From the NCBI GenBank assembly GCA_973895155.1, contig OZ316891.1, positions 11,036,001-11,100,000 on the forward strand: a stretch of DNA of 64,000 bases. The letters run 5' to 3'. The notes beneath the pieces are model-generated. The model did not search any database and was not told the DNA's origin. It saw nothing but the letters and a program-made list of their open reading frames with translations. The position numbers were made by a program, and so were the translations under genes. Position 1 is the stretch's first letter. Each line of letters opens with the position of its first letter. The stretch is from Marsupella aquatica (Eukaryota; Marchantiophyta). Below, piece after piece: positions 11,524 through 20,843 of this stretch.

Positions 11524-11973
11524 CTAGAGCATGTGATCCAAACATGTGTAGACACCAAAGTCACCGGTGGTGGGGTCTGGGAGGGCAGGACAAGTGACAT
11601 CACCAGGCACACTACAGGATGGCGAGTGGTTCCAGATGATACATTGTGCTCTATGCAAAAATCGGCATCCAAGAGAACGGTCATCCAATTCTGGGCCAGA
11701 AGCCCTATAGGCAGGACAGTCATATTGGCAACTGTGTACACACCCTTGGCACCTAATTTGTGGCGGGTCATGTACAAGAGACACAAATACCAAGGATGTC
11801 GGGAAGGGTACTGAAGCAGGTAGAGGCCGGCTGTAGTTGTTCCTGGAAACAACAAGGTACTCAAAGTACCATGCAGACTGGGCTGGAAGGATCCCAAGTC
11901 TGACATACTCAAGGCGCAACATCTCTGCCTTGCGTGCAAGTCGCACATGTTCAGCGTTGCGGGTCCTCACCAT
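11524..11973 (-). CDS. Cys-rich ORF of unknown function
   Basis: A 149-codon ORF with an ATG start on the same strand as the PHD, BRCT and TNP2 genes. The N-terminal 35 residues are Arg/Leu/Glu-rich and probably helical. The central part holds a C-x2-C-x3-C-x3-C cluster (CQGCVHSCQYDC) and several more Cys and His residues, a pattern that could bind metal. I do not recognise the family. It may be an upstream exon of the chromatin-type gene that follows, or a chance ORF. Its shared orientation and Cys clustering are the only arguments for it. Confidence 0.3.
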   Translation of the reverse strand: MVRTRNAEHVRLARKAEMLRLEYVRLGILPAQSAWYFEYLVVSRNNYSRPLPASVPFPTSLVFVSLVHDPPQIRCQGCVHSCQYDCPAYRASGPELDDRSLGCRFLHRAQCIIWNHSPSCSVPGDVTCPALPDPTTGDFGVYTCLDHML

Positions 11974-12954
11974 AAGTGTTGCTTTCGTTGTGATGTCCTC
12001 TGTTCACGTCCTTTGATGAGCAAGGTGAGCAGGAGGTCGACTTGCCTCGCCAACAGCAACCACCTAAACTAATCAGTTCCCACTCATTGTCTTGGTTCCA
12101 ACTACAGGTCATAGTATACACATAGCATGAAACGTGCATAGTACATATTTGATTCTGAGTTTATGAGTTTCCTAAGACAAAGAGCTTGGTGATAAACCCA
12201 TATTCTCGACGGACATGTATATCAATCATATTAAACTCCTGTTTTTTCATCCAGAAAGACCGAAAGTCTCACCTTGCAGGTTGCAGTAGAGAGAAAATTC
12301 ACTGGTTGTCGTGTTGTGCAAGTGAACCTCCACTGATGCCCCGGTGTAGCCCCTCAGATGCAGGTGACACTTACCAACTCCCAAGTTGCCTGGTCTAACA
12401 AAAAATGCTTATATCTTCAGAACTTTATAGAGCAAGTACATGATCACATACTTCTGGATCTATTCATATTTGGAACTCTTGCCAACTACAACTCCCATTA
12501 TGCACAAGCTCACATCAACAGAGAAAGATACAGAATGCATACTTACTATGGCTCTAAGCACCTTCACTACCTTGTTGAACCCAGTCCTGAAGTCTTTTCA
12601 GCGTGTTTGTTGTGCTGTCTCCTTTGGCACCCAACACCTTAGTCCTTGATGTAACAGAATGCAATTTTACAAGTTAGATGCTTTGGAACCTTCTATGGTC
12701 TTAGCTGAATTGATGTCATCGTAAGTGGTGAAAGACAAGGAAGACGAAAGCTGGTTGAAGAGCTGTGGACAACACACTAGCATGAAGTGCTTCAACCAAT
12801 CCACTGCCAAACGGAACTCTTACATAGTCACATTCTTTTAGTAAACAAAAACTCAGTCAAACTTCAGAATCAAAGTACAGACTCTGAAGGACCAAAGGAG
12901 GATGTTGTGAGTTTCTCTGTTGTTTAATGTGTTACCCTTCTAGTTTCGAAGTTA
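11974..12954. other. Non-coding stretch, possible boundary of the CACTA cluster
   Basis: No coding segment, RNA gene or clear repeat is visible on either strand; the small ORFs have no recognisable content. If the chromatin-type genes belong to the CACTA element, its 5' end should lie here, but no CACTA/TAGTG terminus with a matching partner near position 579 or below was found. Confidence 0.3.
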
Positions 12955-13324
12955 GCAAATGCTGAATAATGTGTCTACCAGATCTTCGAAAAGAAGCCCA
13001 CCACAATTAAGAACTTCGGTATCTGGGTCCACGTATCAGAGTCGTACAGGTTATCACAACATGTACAAGGAATATTGTGATACCACAAGAAACAGAGCTG
13101 CAGAGCAGATGTATGATGAGATGGCTTCTTGTCATAGAGTTCAGTTCCCTTGCATCCAGATCATGAAGACTACGACAGTCCCTATCTCTCTGTGCAAGCG
13201 AGAAAGTACCAAGCAGTTCCATGATTCAAAGATCAAGTTCCCCTTGACGTACTGCAAGATTCAACCTCCATTGCGAAAGCTAAAGACGACTTACAAGGCC
13301 ACCAAGTCCAACACAATTGTTTGA
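12955..13324 (+). pseudogene. Ribosomal protein eL20 (RPL18A) pseudogene, C-terminal two thirds
   Basis: eL20 (plant L18a) is a large-subunit ribosomal protein of about 178 residues. The segment from 12970 encodes a recognisable [16 protein letters not shown] block in one frame. A one-base shift near 13030 moves it to the frame that runs to the stop at 13322-13324. That second frame carries [39 protein letters not shown] and [11 protein letters not shown]. It covers roughly residue 65 to the C-terminus with no intron, and several normally constant residues have changed. The N-terminal third is absent upstream, and no poly(A) tract remains. Most likely a 5'-truncated, processed retrocopy in decay. 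Confidence 0.88.
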
Positions 13325-13782
13325 GTAGTGCGGGTGCAGGTTCCCAATTTTGAGACAATTTGGCTCATTTTATGTCCCGAGGGAATCCTGGAGTTTATGT
13401 ATTGAGTTTCTAGGTGAAGATGCTTAATATAAGGAAATTCAATTATCACTTCGTTCCCAACTTCTATTAATTGAAAATACACAAGCTAGAAGCAAGAAGA
13501 CAAGCCACAATCTAGCATCTTAGCCAAACACAATCGTCCCGACAAAGCAAAACTCAGCTGGACAGAAGTCACTCGGATCCACAAAAAATTGAAGATTCAC
13601 CTCCAAGCCGGAGGCTGATCACTTCAGTACAGCAGCTTCTAGACGGAACAAACTCTGGTCAGCCCCACAGAAACACAAATGTTAAGGCTCCAAGTCAGAG
13701 CTCACAAACAGAAACTCAGATAAATAACATTCAAAATCTGTCCAGGTTTGTGCAAAGTGTACATATTCATTCTTCTGGAATG

Positions 13783-15190
13783 AACACGCAATGCATACAT
13801 CACCTAGACACAGTCATTATAAATCATTGGGCGATTGGGGACCACTAAGCAGGTGTGTTCCTATTTCGAGGCTACAGGAAAGGATAGAGTGACACCAAAC
13901 TCAAGAGTACACCAAAAGAAAAACAGCAAGAACCAAAGTCAATCATGTGTGGATAAACTGCACATGGGAAGTTCCCCTGAAGAAGCATCAGTTGCTAACA
14001 TTGTCACCCGAACCACACCTAGTTTATGACCTCAATGTCTTCAGCCTCAATATCCAATCCTCAGCCCCTGGTGCTTCCGTGTTTGTTCTGAAAATTTCTG
14101 TGATGAAATAATTATTCAATACATTCAATAGGAGTTCAGACAATCTGAAGAGGACTTTGGACTTGAATGGGGGACAGCGTGGCCATATAGTTATCCTTGT
14201 GGCCTTCAACTACGTGTCTCACGCTGAATTTCACTTTCCAGTTTTGAGAGTTGTGAAGGTCTAGTTTTAGTAACTTCCTCCTGACTCGACTTGGGAGCAT
14301 TCTCTATATTTGCTAGCTTGTAGTTAGCTTTGACTCCTTTCAGCTTAGTTGACGACCCTCTTGAGATATTAACAATTAGAACAAACACAAGTTGTCAAGA
14401 CAGATTCCACCGGAGCAAAAAGTCCAAAACCAGGTGAATGAAAACCTAAGGAGAGTCCATAAGAACGAAAGTAGGAAGGCAGGCGCACGGGCCACCGAGA
14501 AAAGTAAAGGATGCATGTCATTAGTGGGGAGGGATCTTAGCAAAAGCAGGGGAAAGCAAGGGAACTTGCGGCTAAAATCAGCTGAAAGATGCATGTGATT
14601 AGTGGGAGGGATCTTAGCAAAAACAGGGGAAAGCAAGGGAACTTGCGGCTAAAATCAGCTGAAAGATGCACAGTTCCTAGAAATGTAGTGAACCTTAAGG
14701 TCGTCTGTTCACCCCCACACCCCACCGCCGGGCACAAGGCATGTTCTGATACAGGGAGGAGCAAAACAATCATGTCAAGCAAGAAGTGTGGAGAGACCAA
14801 TCTGTAAGCAAAAATAGGGGAGAACATACATACATCAGCAGCAACAGGAAACAAGAAAGATGAGTTCGGAAAGCATCTTAGGGTCGGGGACATCACTGCA
14901 ACACCGGGACTTAGGATATGACTTGTTCTTAATCTGTTGATAGCATCCGGTAGGCCGACAACCCATGGCAAAAGGGCAGAGCAGCAATAACAGTTTGAAT
15001 CTGACGGATGAAGCTCCAGGCAAATGAGCTCCAGGCGATTGGGTGCATGATTGAGTAGGCGATTGTAACAGCAGGCACCAGGTAATTTAAAGGAAGCAAC
15101 ATTCGGCAATGGACCTAGGCAGCTCACAAATTTTGCTTAGCAGCGATGTCACCTAGACCCTAAACACGCAATGCATACATCACCTAGACA
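13783..15190. repeat. 28-bp direct repeat pair, 1380 bp apart
   Basis: The 28-bp sequence starting AACACGCAATGCATACATCA occurs identically at 13783-13810 and 15163-15190. The spacing and orientation could reflect a duplicated segment or decayed element ends. No extension of the similarity is obvious. Confidence 0.85.
14511..14665. repeat. ~78-bp tandem duplication
   Basis: Copy 1 at 14511-14588 and copy 2 at 14589-14665 are almost identical: one base deleted in a G run and two substitutions. A few bases of a third unit follow. Confidence 0.93.
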
Positions 15191-15479
15191 ACTATACTTG
15201 CAGTCACGAGGTGAGTCCGCGTCGATAGGGGATTGCAGCCTTACCTGTGCCGATGTAGCACCAAGCCGCCCTAACTGAAGCTGCGTAGCAATCCGCAGCA
15301 ATCGCTCAATGCAAAACAAGTCCCCGGTTGGCCTTGCAGCCCGATCATCCACCTTCAACCCTGCCACCAAGCAATGAGCTCTCCGCTGTTGCTCACCCTA
15401 AACCTTCAACACTCCCGCAAAGTTGTGTCTGCCCGCAAGATTGGGTGCGTGATTGATTCGGCAATTGTAACAGCAGGCA
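15037..15479. repeat. 41-bp direct repeat pair, ~400 bp apart
   Basis: 15037-15077 and 15439-15479 share a 41-bp block beginning GATTGGGTGC and ending TAACAGCAGGCA, with only a few mismatches. The flanks are partly similar, which fits an old ~400-bp tandem duplication. Confidence 0.8.
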
Positions 15480-16167
15480 GCCGCAATCGGTCGCAGGTCA
15501 TGGATACACAAGCTCCAATGTGCTCCCTTTAGCTTAAACAATACCAGTTGTCGCTCACCGCCAACACTTTCAGCAACAACACATATTTGTTGTAGTCCGC
15601 ACCTTAAACCTTAGCCATGGGGTGGTCAATCAAGTTCCGCAATGCCTAAAACACCGACCACCTGACTTACATGAAATGTGCACACAGCTAAGCTCACCTG
15701 CAGCTCACGCCAACCACATTGGGACAACTGAAGTGAATACTGCCGTAGCTGAACTTGACTCCTCGCGACTCTTTCGCGCCTCCGTAGACTGCCTTACTCA
15801 CAGTGCCCAACGCAAAAAAAGTCCCGGTCAATGTTGCAGCCACGATGCTCCACTCCTGTAGTTTGCACTTGCTCAGCTCACTCTGCCACAGAAGTAGACT
15901 TCTGTCGCACCTCCCTGCAGGTTGACGCTCAACGTTCACTACCCCAACTCACTCAAATTTGAACACTCGCAACTCCAAATTGGCAGCTTCCGCTCTCAAC
16001 TCCCTAAACTTACACTTGGTAGCTGCAGCCAAAAGCTTGCCATTTGATGAATTGTGATGCCTAGACAGGAATCACTCGGCCAGTTAAGTGGGTAAAGCAG
16101 GAAGGCACCCTAGGAACACCTTAGTATAGGGACAAAACAAGGAAAATATAAACCATTAGGGGCAACC

Positions 16168-18510
16168 ATGGAACCCGGGCTGAGGCCGGAGGTAAGGACG
16201 CTGAGGGTGAAAACTCAATTAGGGTTAGGGCGCGTTAAGCGTCGGCGGCTAGGAAGGATCAACGGGAAGAAGGACCGGCAGAGGAGAGGGGTAAGGAGCG
16301 CTTGCAGGAGATGGTGGCTCATTTGCGAACACAAACTAGGCAGACGACTACGGGAGGCCAACTACTGTCAGCTGCTTAGGCAAGCACTCGGGGAGAGAGT
16401 AGATACCGACGTTCGACCTAAGGAGGGTATGAGCAACGTCAATCAAGCGGCACATTTCTGGGGATGCCTGTTCGAACGGGCAACTGAGTACATCAAGACT
16501 TACAAGGACGAGGAATCAGAAAGGGCAGCTCGAGAACGGCAGGAGCTCGCTCGATTGTGGGAGCTGCAGAAGACGGCTTTCTTAGGAGGCGAACTCATCA
16601 AGGACGAGTTCCTGTGGACGCCTACTTCCAATCAACTTGACGATCTTCTGTTTTGCAAAGACAGCGTCGTCGGCATCCGAGAGGCCATCAAGAACTGCAA
16701 CGACATACACTGGGAATTAAAGGGTAGCACGGAAAGGTGGACCCAGGCAACGGTGCTAGGAGAAACCTCCATGGCAGCAGAGATGAAGAGGAAGGGAGCC
16801 GTCAACGATGAAGCCACCCCGGCAAAAAGAACGAGGTCGGCGGCACCAAAGAAGCCAGCCGAGCAGCAGAGCAGGAGGCAGGGAGAAGCCGAAGAGGAGG
16901 AGGTCGATCCCATCAAGGCCATTCCAACCAGGGATGACACCTGGAAGGGCTGGGCGGCAACCCTACCGGTGGAGGTGCAACTACATTTTGCGCGGGAGGA
17001 GGATGCATGCTTCACGGCCATGCAGACCAAGAAGTACCAAGGCTTCATGGCCGGATCCGGCTTAGAGGCCTTTGTAAGATTACCATGGCTGAAGCCAGAG
17101 GTACCGGAGTCAGACCTATTAGAATTCGTGGGGTCATGGGAACCCGAGACCAATTGCACGAGGATATATGGGAAGGATTTCTATCTTACTCCCAAGGTAA
17201 TTGCCGAAGTGTTTGGCTTGCCGATAGGCAATAAGACCAAAGTTGATACCAGGAAGACCTTGCCTGACAAGGAGTTCCGGTCGTTCCCCGGGCCATCAAC
17301 GAAGAATGGCTTCTTCCGGAACACCTGCACCAACCCGCACATAGGAGAGATGATCGACTTCTTGCGGGTGACCATGCATTGTAACTTGCCGAGGGCAGAG
17401 ATCGGCAAGGCACAGGTCTATCTGGCAGAAAGGCCAGACCCAAGCCGGGACTACAACGGGTACCTCCTCAACCGATTGAAGAAGATCTTAAAGGAGGAGC
17501 AGCAGGTAATCGGCATGGGGAGCGTGTCGCGGCTTGGCTATCACATGCCGCTGTTGTGCCGGTATGCCAGAGGTCAGACTTTTGCCCCGGTACTTCCCCT
17601 ACAGGTAAGGGCACCCGAGGAAGCTCCAACGCCGAGGCCGTTGGCTGAGAAGCCTCAACCACCTATTAGCCCTACGATCGAGCAGGTGTTTAGGCCCAGG
17701 AAGGAGGACTTGCCGATGCAGCAACCAGGCATGCAGAGTCTGTTGAAACTACTGGAGAAAGAAAAGAAATCGGCATCGGCAACAATGCAGGACACTACTA
17801 CAGAGGTAGGCCTACACCGGCTCACAAGAGAAAACCCCTTTGCTGGAGACAAGGAGAGAATCAGGCCTGAATCCAAGCCAGGTGTTCGAATGTATGTGGG
17901 AATCTCAAGCTCCGAATCTGAGGCAGAATTGCCTGAAGCTCCTACCGACGAAGAGGAGAGGGAGAAGCCGGACGGCCAAGAAGTAGAGGAGGCAGTGGAG
18001 GACTGCAGCCATGATAATTCCGGCTATGGGTCGGACCATCACGTTCCAGGAGTAAGGACCTGTGGCCGGTTTGTCCCCACACTTCCAAGGGTAGTGCGAG
18101 GGGACCCCAACCAGCAGAGTAGCCTTGAGTCTCCCCCACCAGATGTTGCTCCCCCGAGCTTCGACGGCATAAAACAGACGGAGCAGGAATTTCAGGAGCG
18201 AATCAAGCAGGAAGAGGAGGCAGCCCTGGCTAGGGAAAAGGATTTACCAGGAGGAGATTGGCCGGAGGACATCAGGCGGCTAGCCAAAAAAGGAAGCAAA
18301 CCTCTAGCCACGATTGAAGAGATCCGCAAGACGGCTTGGGAGCAGAGGCCGCGATGGGCGATGCCGATCACTTCTACTTACTCCACCTACGCTAAGAATA
18401 GAGCCATGGAGTATGGTGAGATGTGTGGGGAACTTGCGCTCGGCATCTTTGGAGAGGAGTTGGAGGTAGGACCCTTTTCCATAGGGAGCAGTTGGAGAAG
18501 CACCAATTAG
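16168..18510 (+). CDS. Plant-mobile-domain-like protein, transposon-associated
   Basis: A 780-codon ORF. Residues 1-60 are very basic. Residues 215-255 are a Lys/Arg-rich, then acidic linker. About 260-470 is a folded region whose core (FVRLPWLKPEVPESDLLEFV, SWEPETN, YLTPKVIAEVFGLPIG) resembles the W-x-PET ... L-x-DV-x3-LGLP signature of the plant mobile domain (PMD). PMDs occur in transposon-borne proteins and in silencing factors of the MAIN/MAIL group. The C-terminal half (from about 480) is Pro/Glu-rich and disordered. The frame stays open next to decayed elements. It overlaps the following coiled-coil ORF by 88 nt in another frame, so the two may be one gene broken by a frameshift near 18460. 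It could be the structural protein of an unidentified retroelement or a host-derived capture; the domain call is moderate. Confidence 0.5.
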   Translation: MEPGLRPEVRTLRVKTQLGLGRVKRRRLGRINGKKDRQRRGVRSACRRWWLICEHKLGRRLREANYCQLLRQALGERVDTDVRPKEGMSNVNQAAHFWGCLFERATEYIKTYKDEESERAARERQELARLWELQKTAFLGGELIKDEFLWTPTSNQLDDLLFCKDSVVGIREAIKNCNDIHWELKGSTERWTQATVLGETSMAAEMKRKGAVNDEATPAKRTRSAAPKKPAEQQSRRQGEAEEEEVDPIKAIPTRDDTWKGWAATLPVEVQLHFAREEDACFTAMQTKKYQGFMAGSGLEAFVRLPWLKPEVPESDLLEFVGSWEPETNCTRIYGKDFYLTPKVIAEVFGLPIGNKTKVDTRKTLPDKEFRSFPGPSTKNGFFRNTCTNPHIGEMIDFLRVTMHCNLPRAEIGKAQVYLAERPDPSRDYNGYLLNRLKKILKEEQQVIGMGSVSRLGYHMPLLCRYARGQTFAPVLPLQVRAPEEAPTPRPLAEKPQPPISPTIEQVFRPRKEDLPMQQPGMQSLLKLLEKEKKSASATMQDTTTEVGLHRLTRENPFAGDKERIRPESKPGVRMYVGISSSESEAELPEAPTDEEEREKPDGQEVEEAVEDCSHDNSGYGSDHHVPGVRTCGRFVPTLPRVVRGDPNQQSSLESPPPDVAPPSFDGIKQTEQEFQERIKQEEEAALAREKDLPGGDWPEDIRRLAKKGSKPLATIEEIRKTAWEQRPRWAMPITSTYSTYAKNRAMEYGEMCGELALGIFGEELEVGPFSIGSSWRSTN

Positions 18511-19451
18511 AAGAAGCGGTGGCTTTAGAGAGAAGCAAGAAGGACGAGGTCATTCGGCGGCTTAGGAGGATGGAAGCCGAGATTGAAGATCTAAGGGCGG
18601 CCAAGAAAGCCCAAGATGAACTGCGGATTAAACGACATGAGCTGAACATCATGCAGGGGCAGTTGGACACCGCGCAGGCTGATAATCAGAATATCAAGGA
18701 TAAATTGACTCAGATGCAGGGAGAGTTGGCCGACACGATCAAAGAGAGGGAGAAGTGGAAGCAAGAGCTGAAGAATGCAGAGGAGGCCCACATAACAGCC
18801 AACAGCTGGGCCATGGCGGAGACCCAAAGAAAGGAATGGGCGTTGAAGGGGGAGCTCGAGAAAATCCGCGGAGCCCTTGAGCAGAAGGAGGCCGAGTTAG
18901 GGAAATCCTATCAAGGGATTATGGCGCTGCAGCAGGAGCTTGCGTCCCTGACGGCCAGCTTCAAGGCCGACCTAAGGGAGAAGGACGAGATGCTCGAACA
19001 GACTTACGCCAAGATGAACCAGATGGAGTTTGTCATCATTGCAGAGCTCGACAAGGAGCTAAGAGCAACCCAGGAGGAGAGGACTACCTTGAAACAAGAA
19101 CGGGAGGAAGCCCAGAAGGAACTAGAGGAGGCACGCAAGGACCTGGACGAGACCCAGGAGGAGTTGGAGGAAATCACGAGGAAGATGGAGAACCTCCAGC
19201 GGCGGGCCGACAACCAAACGGAGCGGCTGAAGAAACAAGCCGCAGTATTTAAGTGCTTGTCTTCATCAGGCCCAACTCCAATTGGGGCAACCAAGTTACC
19301 AGGAGTGGTACTGGCCGAAGAAAAAGCCGCGCCAACTACACCAGTGCCAGAAGTAAGTGGGAAGGGGAAGGGACCAGCTGCCGAACCAGAAAAGAAGAAA
19401 AAGCGGAAACCTTCAGAGAGTGGGTTGAGGAAACGATGGTGCAAGAGATGA
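18423..19451 (+). CDS. Long coiled-coil protein, continuation of the PMD-like ORF
   Basis: A 342-codon ORF dominated from residue 20 to 275 by Glu/Lys/Leu/Gln heptads (EELEEITRKMENLQRRADNQ and similar), a long parallel coiled coil. A Pro-rich, Lys-rich tail follows. It overlaps the previous ORF in a different frame. Its logical start is the REQLEKHQLEE segment, with the first 20 codons probably out-of-frame read-through. The last dozen or so residues run into the 5' end of the LINE, so the native C-terminus is lost or replaced. No family name can be given. Confidence 0.5.
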   Translation: MWGTCARHLWRGVGGRTLFHREQLEKHQLEEAVALERSKKDEVIRRLRRMEAEIEDLRAAKKAQDELRIKRHELNIMQGQLDTAQADNQNIKDKLTQMQGELADTIKEREKWKQELKNAEEAHITANSWAMAETQRKEWALKGELEKIRGALEQKEAELGKSYQGIMALQQELASLTASFKADLREKDEMLEQTYAKMNQMEFVIIAELDKELRATQEERTTLKQEREEAQKELEEARKDLDETQEELEEITRKMENLQRRADNQTERLKKQAAVFKCLSSSGPTPIGATKLPGVVLAEEKAAPTTPVPEVSGKGKGPAAEPEKKKKRKPSESGLRKRWCKR

Positions 19452-20794
19452 ATTGGCAGGTTCTGCAAGTTAAGTACGTAGGAAAGAATTTCTACTTGGT
19501 AGTATTTGCACAGCGTGATCATCGGGACGCAGCGTTGGAGTATGCACCGTGGTTCATGGAACGCAGGTTTGTCTATACCTTTGCGTGGGATCCCTCGTTT
19601 GACATCAAGAATGAATCATACACTAAATTCCCGGTCTGGATTGAGATTCCATACAGAGCATTAGTACTTGAAGGATGCAGGAGGAAGATTGTGGAATCCT
19701 TTGGACAGTTGCTGTATTACATTCAGGGGGATGAGTTCAGCTCCTACCCGCATGATAGGGCCTGCATTCTATGGGACACTGAAAGGGAGATCCCGGCTAG
19801 CGCTCGGATTAGAATTGGAGATGACATCATAATATGGCAGCCTGTTACATTCAGGAACATCCCGTATCATTGCTTTAAATGCAACCTTAAAGGTCATCTA
19901 GCTAGAGACTGTGTCATGGGAAGCACGGAAGTAGAGAATGAAGCTCCCGGATTATCTAAGAAGACTTTGGACCCGGCGGCTGCCCCTTATCGAGCGGCTG
20001 AAGTGGCAACAGATCCTCCTTCAGCGGCAGCTGAGGCACGTATTGATGGTCTTCAGTATAAGCCTGGTATGGTCCCAGTTGATACTGGAGTGGAAGCAGA
20101 CATATTGCAGGTGGAAAATATTCTGTTGCAGGCTAGTGGTACACAAGGAGGAAATATTGGGGCTGCACCTGTGACTGTCGAAGATCAGAATGGTAGCAGG
20201 CCGTTTGGGGTTTTCAGGCTGGGGGTCGGACCCTCCTTTCCTGAGGACCCTGGGGATGCTGGTGTGCAGCTAGACACTTTGGGGCTTGACGAGAGGGGGA
20301 CAAGGGCCAATGGTGAAGGAGTTGACGGGGGAAGGAGCCTGGGGGAATCTAGGCCGGACACTTTGCTGCAGTCAGGGACTGTTGGTGCTGATGACTACTC
20401 ATTTCATGGGGATACTGACATGGAGCTCTCAGAGTACGAAGAATACATATCACGAAGTCAAACTAAACTTAGAGCAAGGAAACAAGAGCTGAGAACCCCC
20501 CCAAATCGCAAATTGGAAAAAGATAAGATGGAAGGGAAAAAACAGCGCTCCTTAAGCTTCTCACATGAGCCGTTGTTGGTTGCAGAGGGAAGTGGACCAG
20601 GAGGTGTTGCTGCTGCCACTGAGGAGGCTGGGGAGATAGCGGAACATACGGGTGGGTCTGCCAAGCGCTTGACTCCACTGGTTGCTTCTTCTCCTGTGGG
20701 GACTCGGATCCTAGGTAACCCGGAACTGGGGGTCACTCCCCCGGCTGAAAGAATTGGCAGGGTGGCCTCACCTGGGGCTCCTCCTTGTATCTAG
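19412..20794 (+). CDS. LINE ORF1: DUF4283 plus CCHC zinc knuckle
   Basis: RNA-binding structural protein of the L1-type LINE. The reading frame is open from 19253, but LINE-like sequence starts with FREWVEE near 19412. DUF4283 runs through WQVLQVKYVGKNFYLVVF, APWFMERRFVYTFAWDPSFD and PVWIEIPYRALVLEGCRRKI. It ends in a CFKCNLKGHLARDC zinc knuckle, where DUF4283 proteins carry theirs. A Gly/Glu/Pro-rich tail of about 290 residues follows to the stop at 20794. The normal N-terminal part is missing. Fifty bases separate it from ORF2, a usual L1 arrangement. Confidence 0.85.
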   Translation, partial: FREWVEETMVQEMNWQVLQVKYVGKNFYLVVFAQRDHRDAALEYAPWFMERRFVYTFAWDPSFDIKNESYTKFPVWIEIPYRALVLEGCRRKIVESFGQLLYYIQGDEFSSYPHDRACILWDTEREIPASARIRIGDDIIIWQPVTFRNIPYHCFKCNLKGHLARDCVMGSTEVENEAPGLSKKTLDPAAAPYRAAEVATDPPSAAAEARIDGLQYKPGMVPVDTGVEADILQVENILLQASGTQGGNIGAAPVTVEDQNGSRPFGVFRLGVGPSFPEDPGDAGVQLDTLGLDERGTRANGEGVDGGRSLGESRPDTLLQSGTVGADDYSFHGDTDMELSEYEEYISRSQTKLRARKQELRTPPNRKLEKDKMEGKKQRSLSFSHEPLLVAEGSGPGGVAAATEEAGEIAEHTGGSAKRLTPLVASSPVGTRILGNPELGVTPPAERIGRVASPGAPPCI

Positions 20795-20843
20795 GTGTGG
20801 GGGATCGCTAGATCCTCGGGCTTACCTCTGTTGGATAGCCTGA

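Larger units (their letters stand above)
13325..16167. other. Non-coding region with local duplications
   Basis: 2.8 kb with no convincing gene on either strand. The longest ORF (14537-15127, minus) largely reads across a duplicated block and has no recognisable domain. It contains three duplication pairs, listed separately. The 15.2-16.0 kb part shows loosely repeated CT-rich phrases, such as variants of a block near 15305-15365 and 15810-15870. This suggests an old tandem structure or the leader of the element whose ORFs begin at 16168. Confidence 0.4.

Noticed and set aside
550-14689. CACTACA at 550-556 and TGTAGTG at 14683-14689 as CACTA terminal repeats
   Set aside because: Only seven bases match, the inner bases diverge at once, the flanking 3-bp sequences differ (TCA versus AAC), and the interval would include the eL20 pseudogene.
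18466-18484. 19-nt GT...AG segment joining the PMD-like and coiled-coil ORFs
   Set aside because: Far too short for an intron, and its removal does not restore the coiled-coil frame; a frameshift is more likely.
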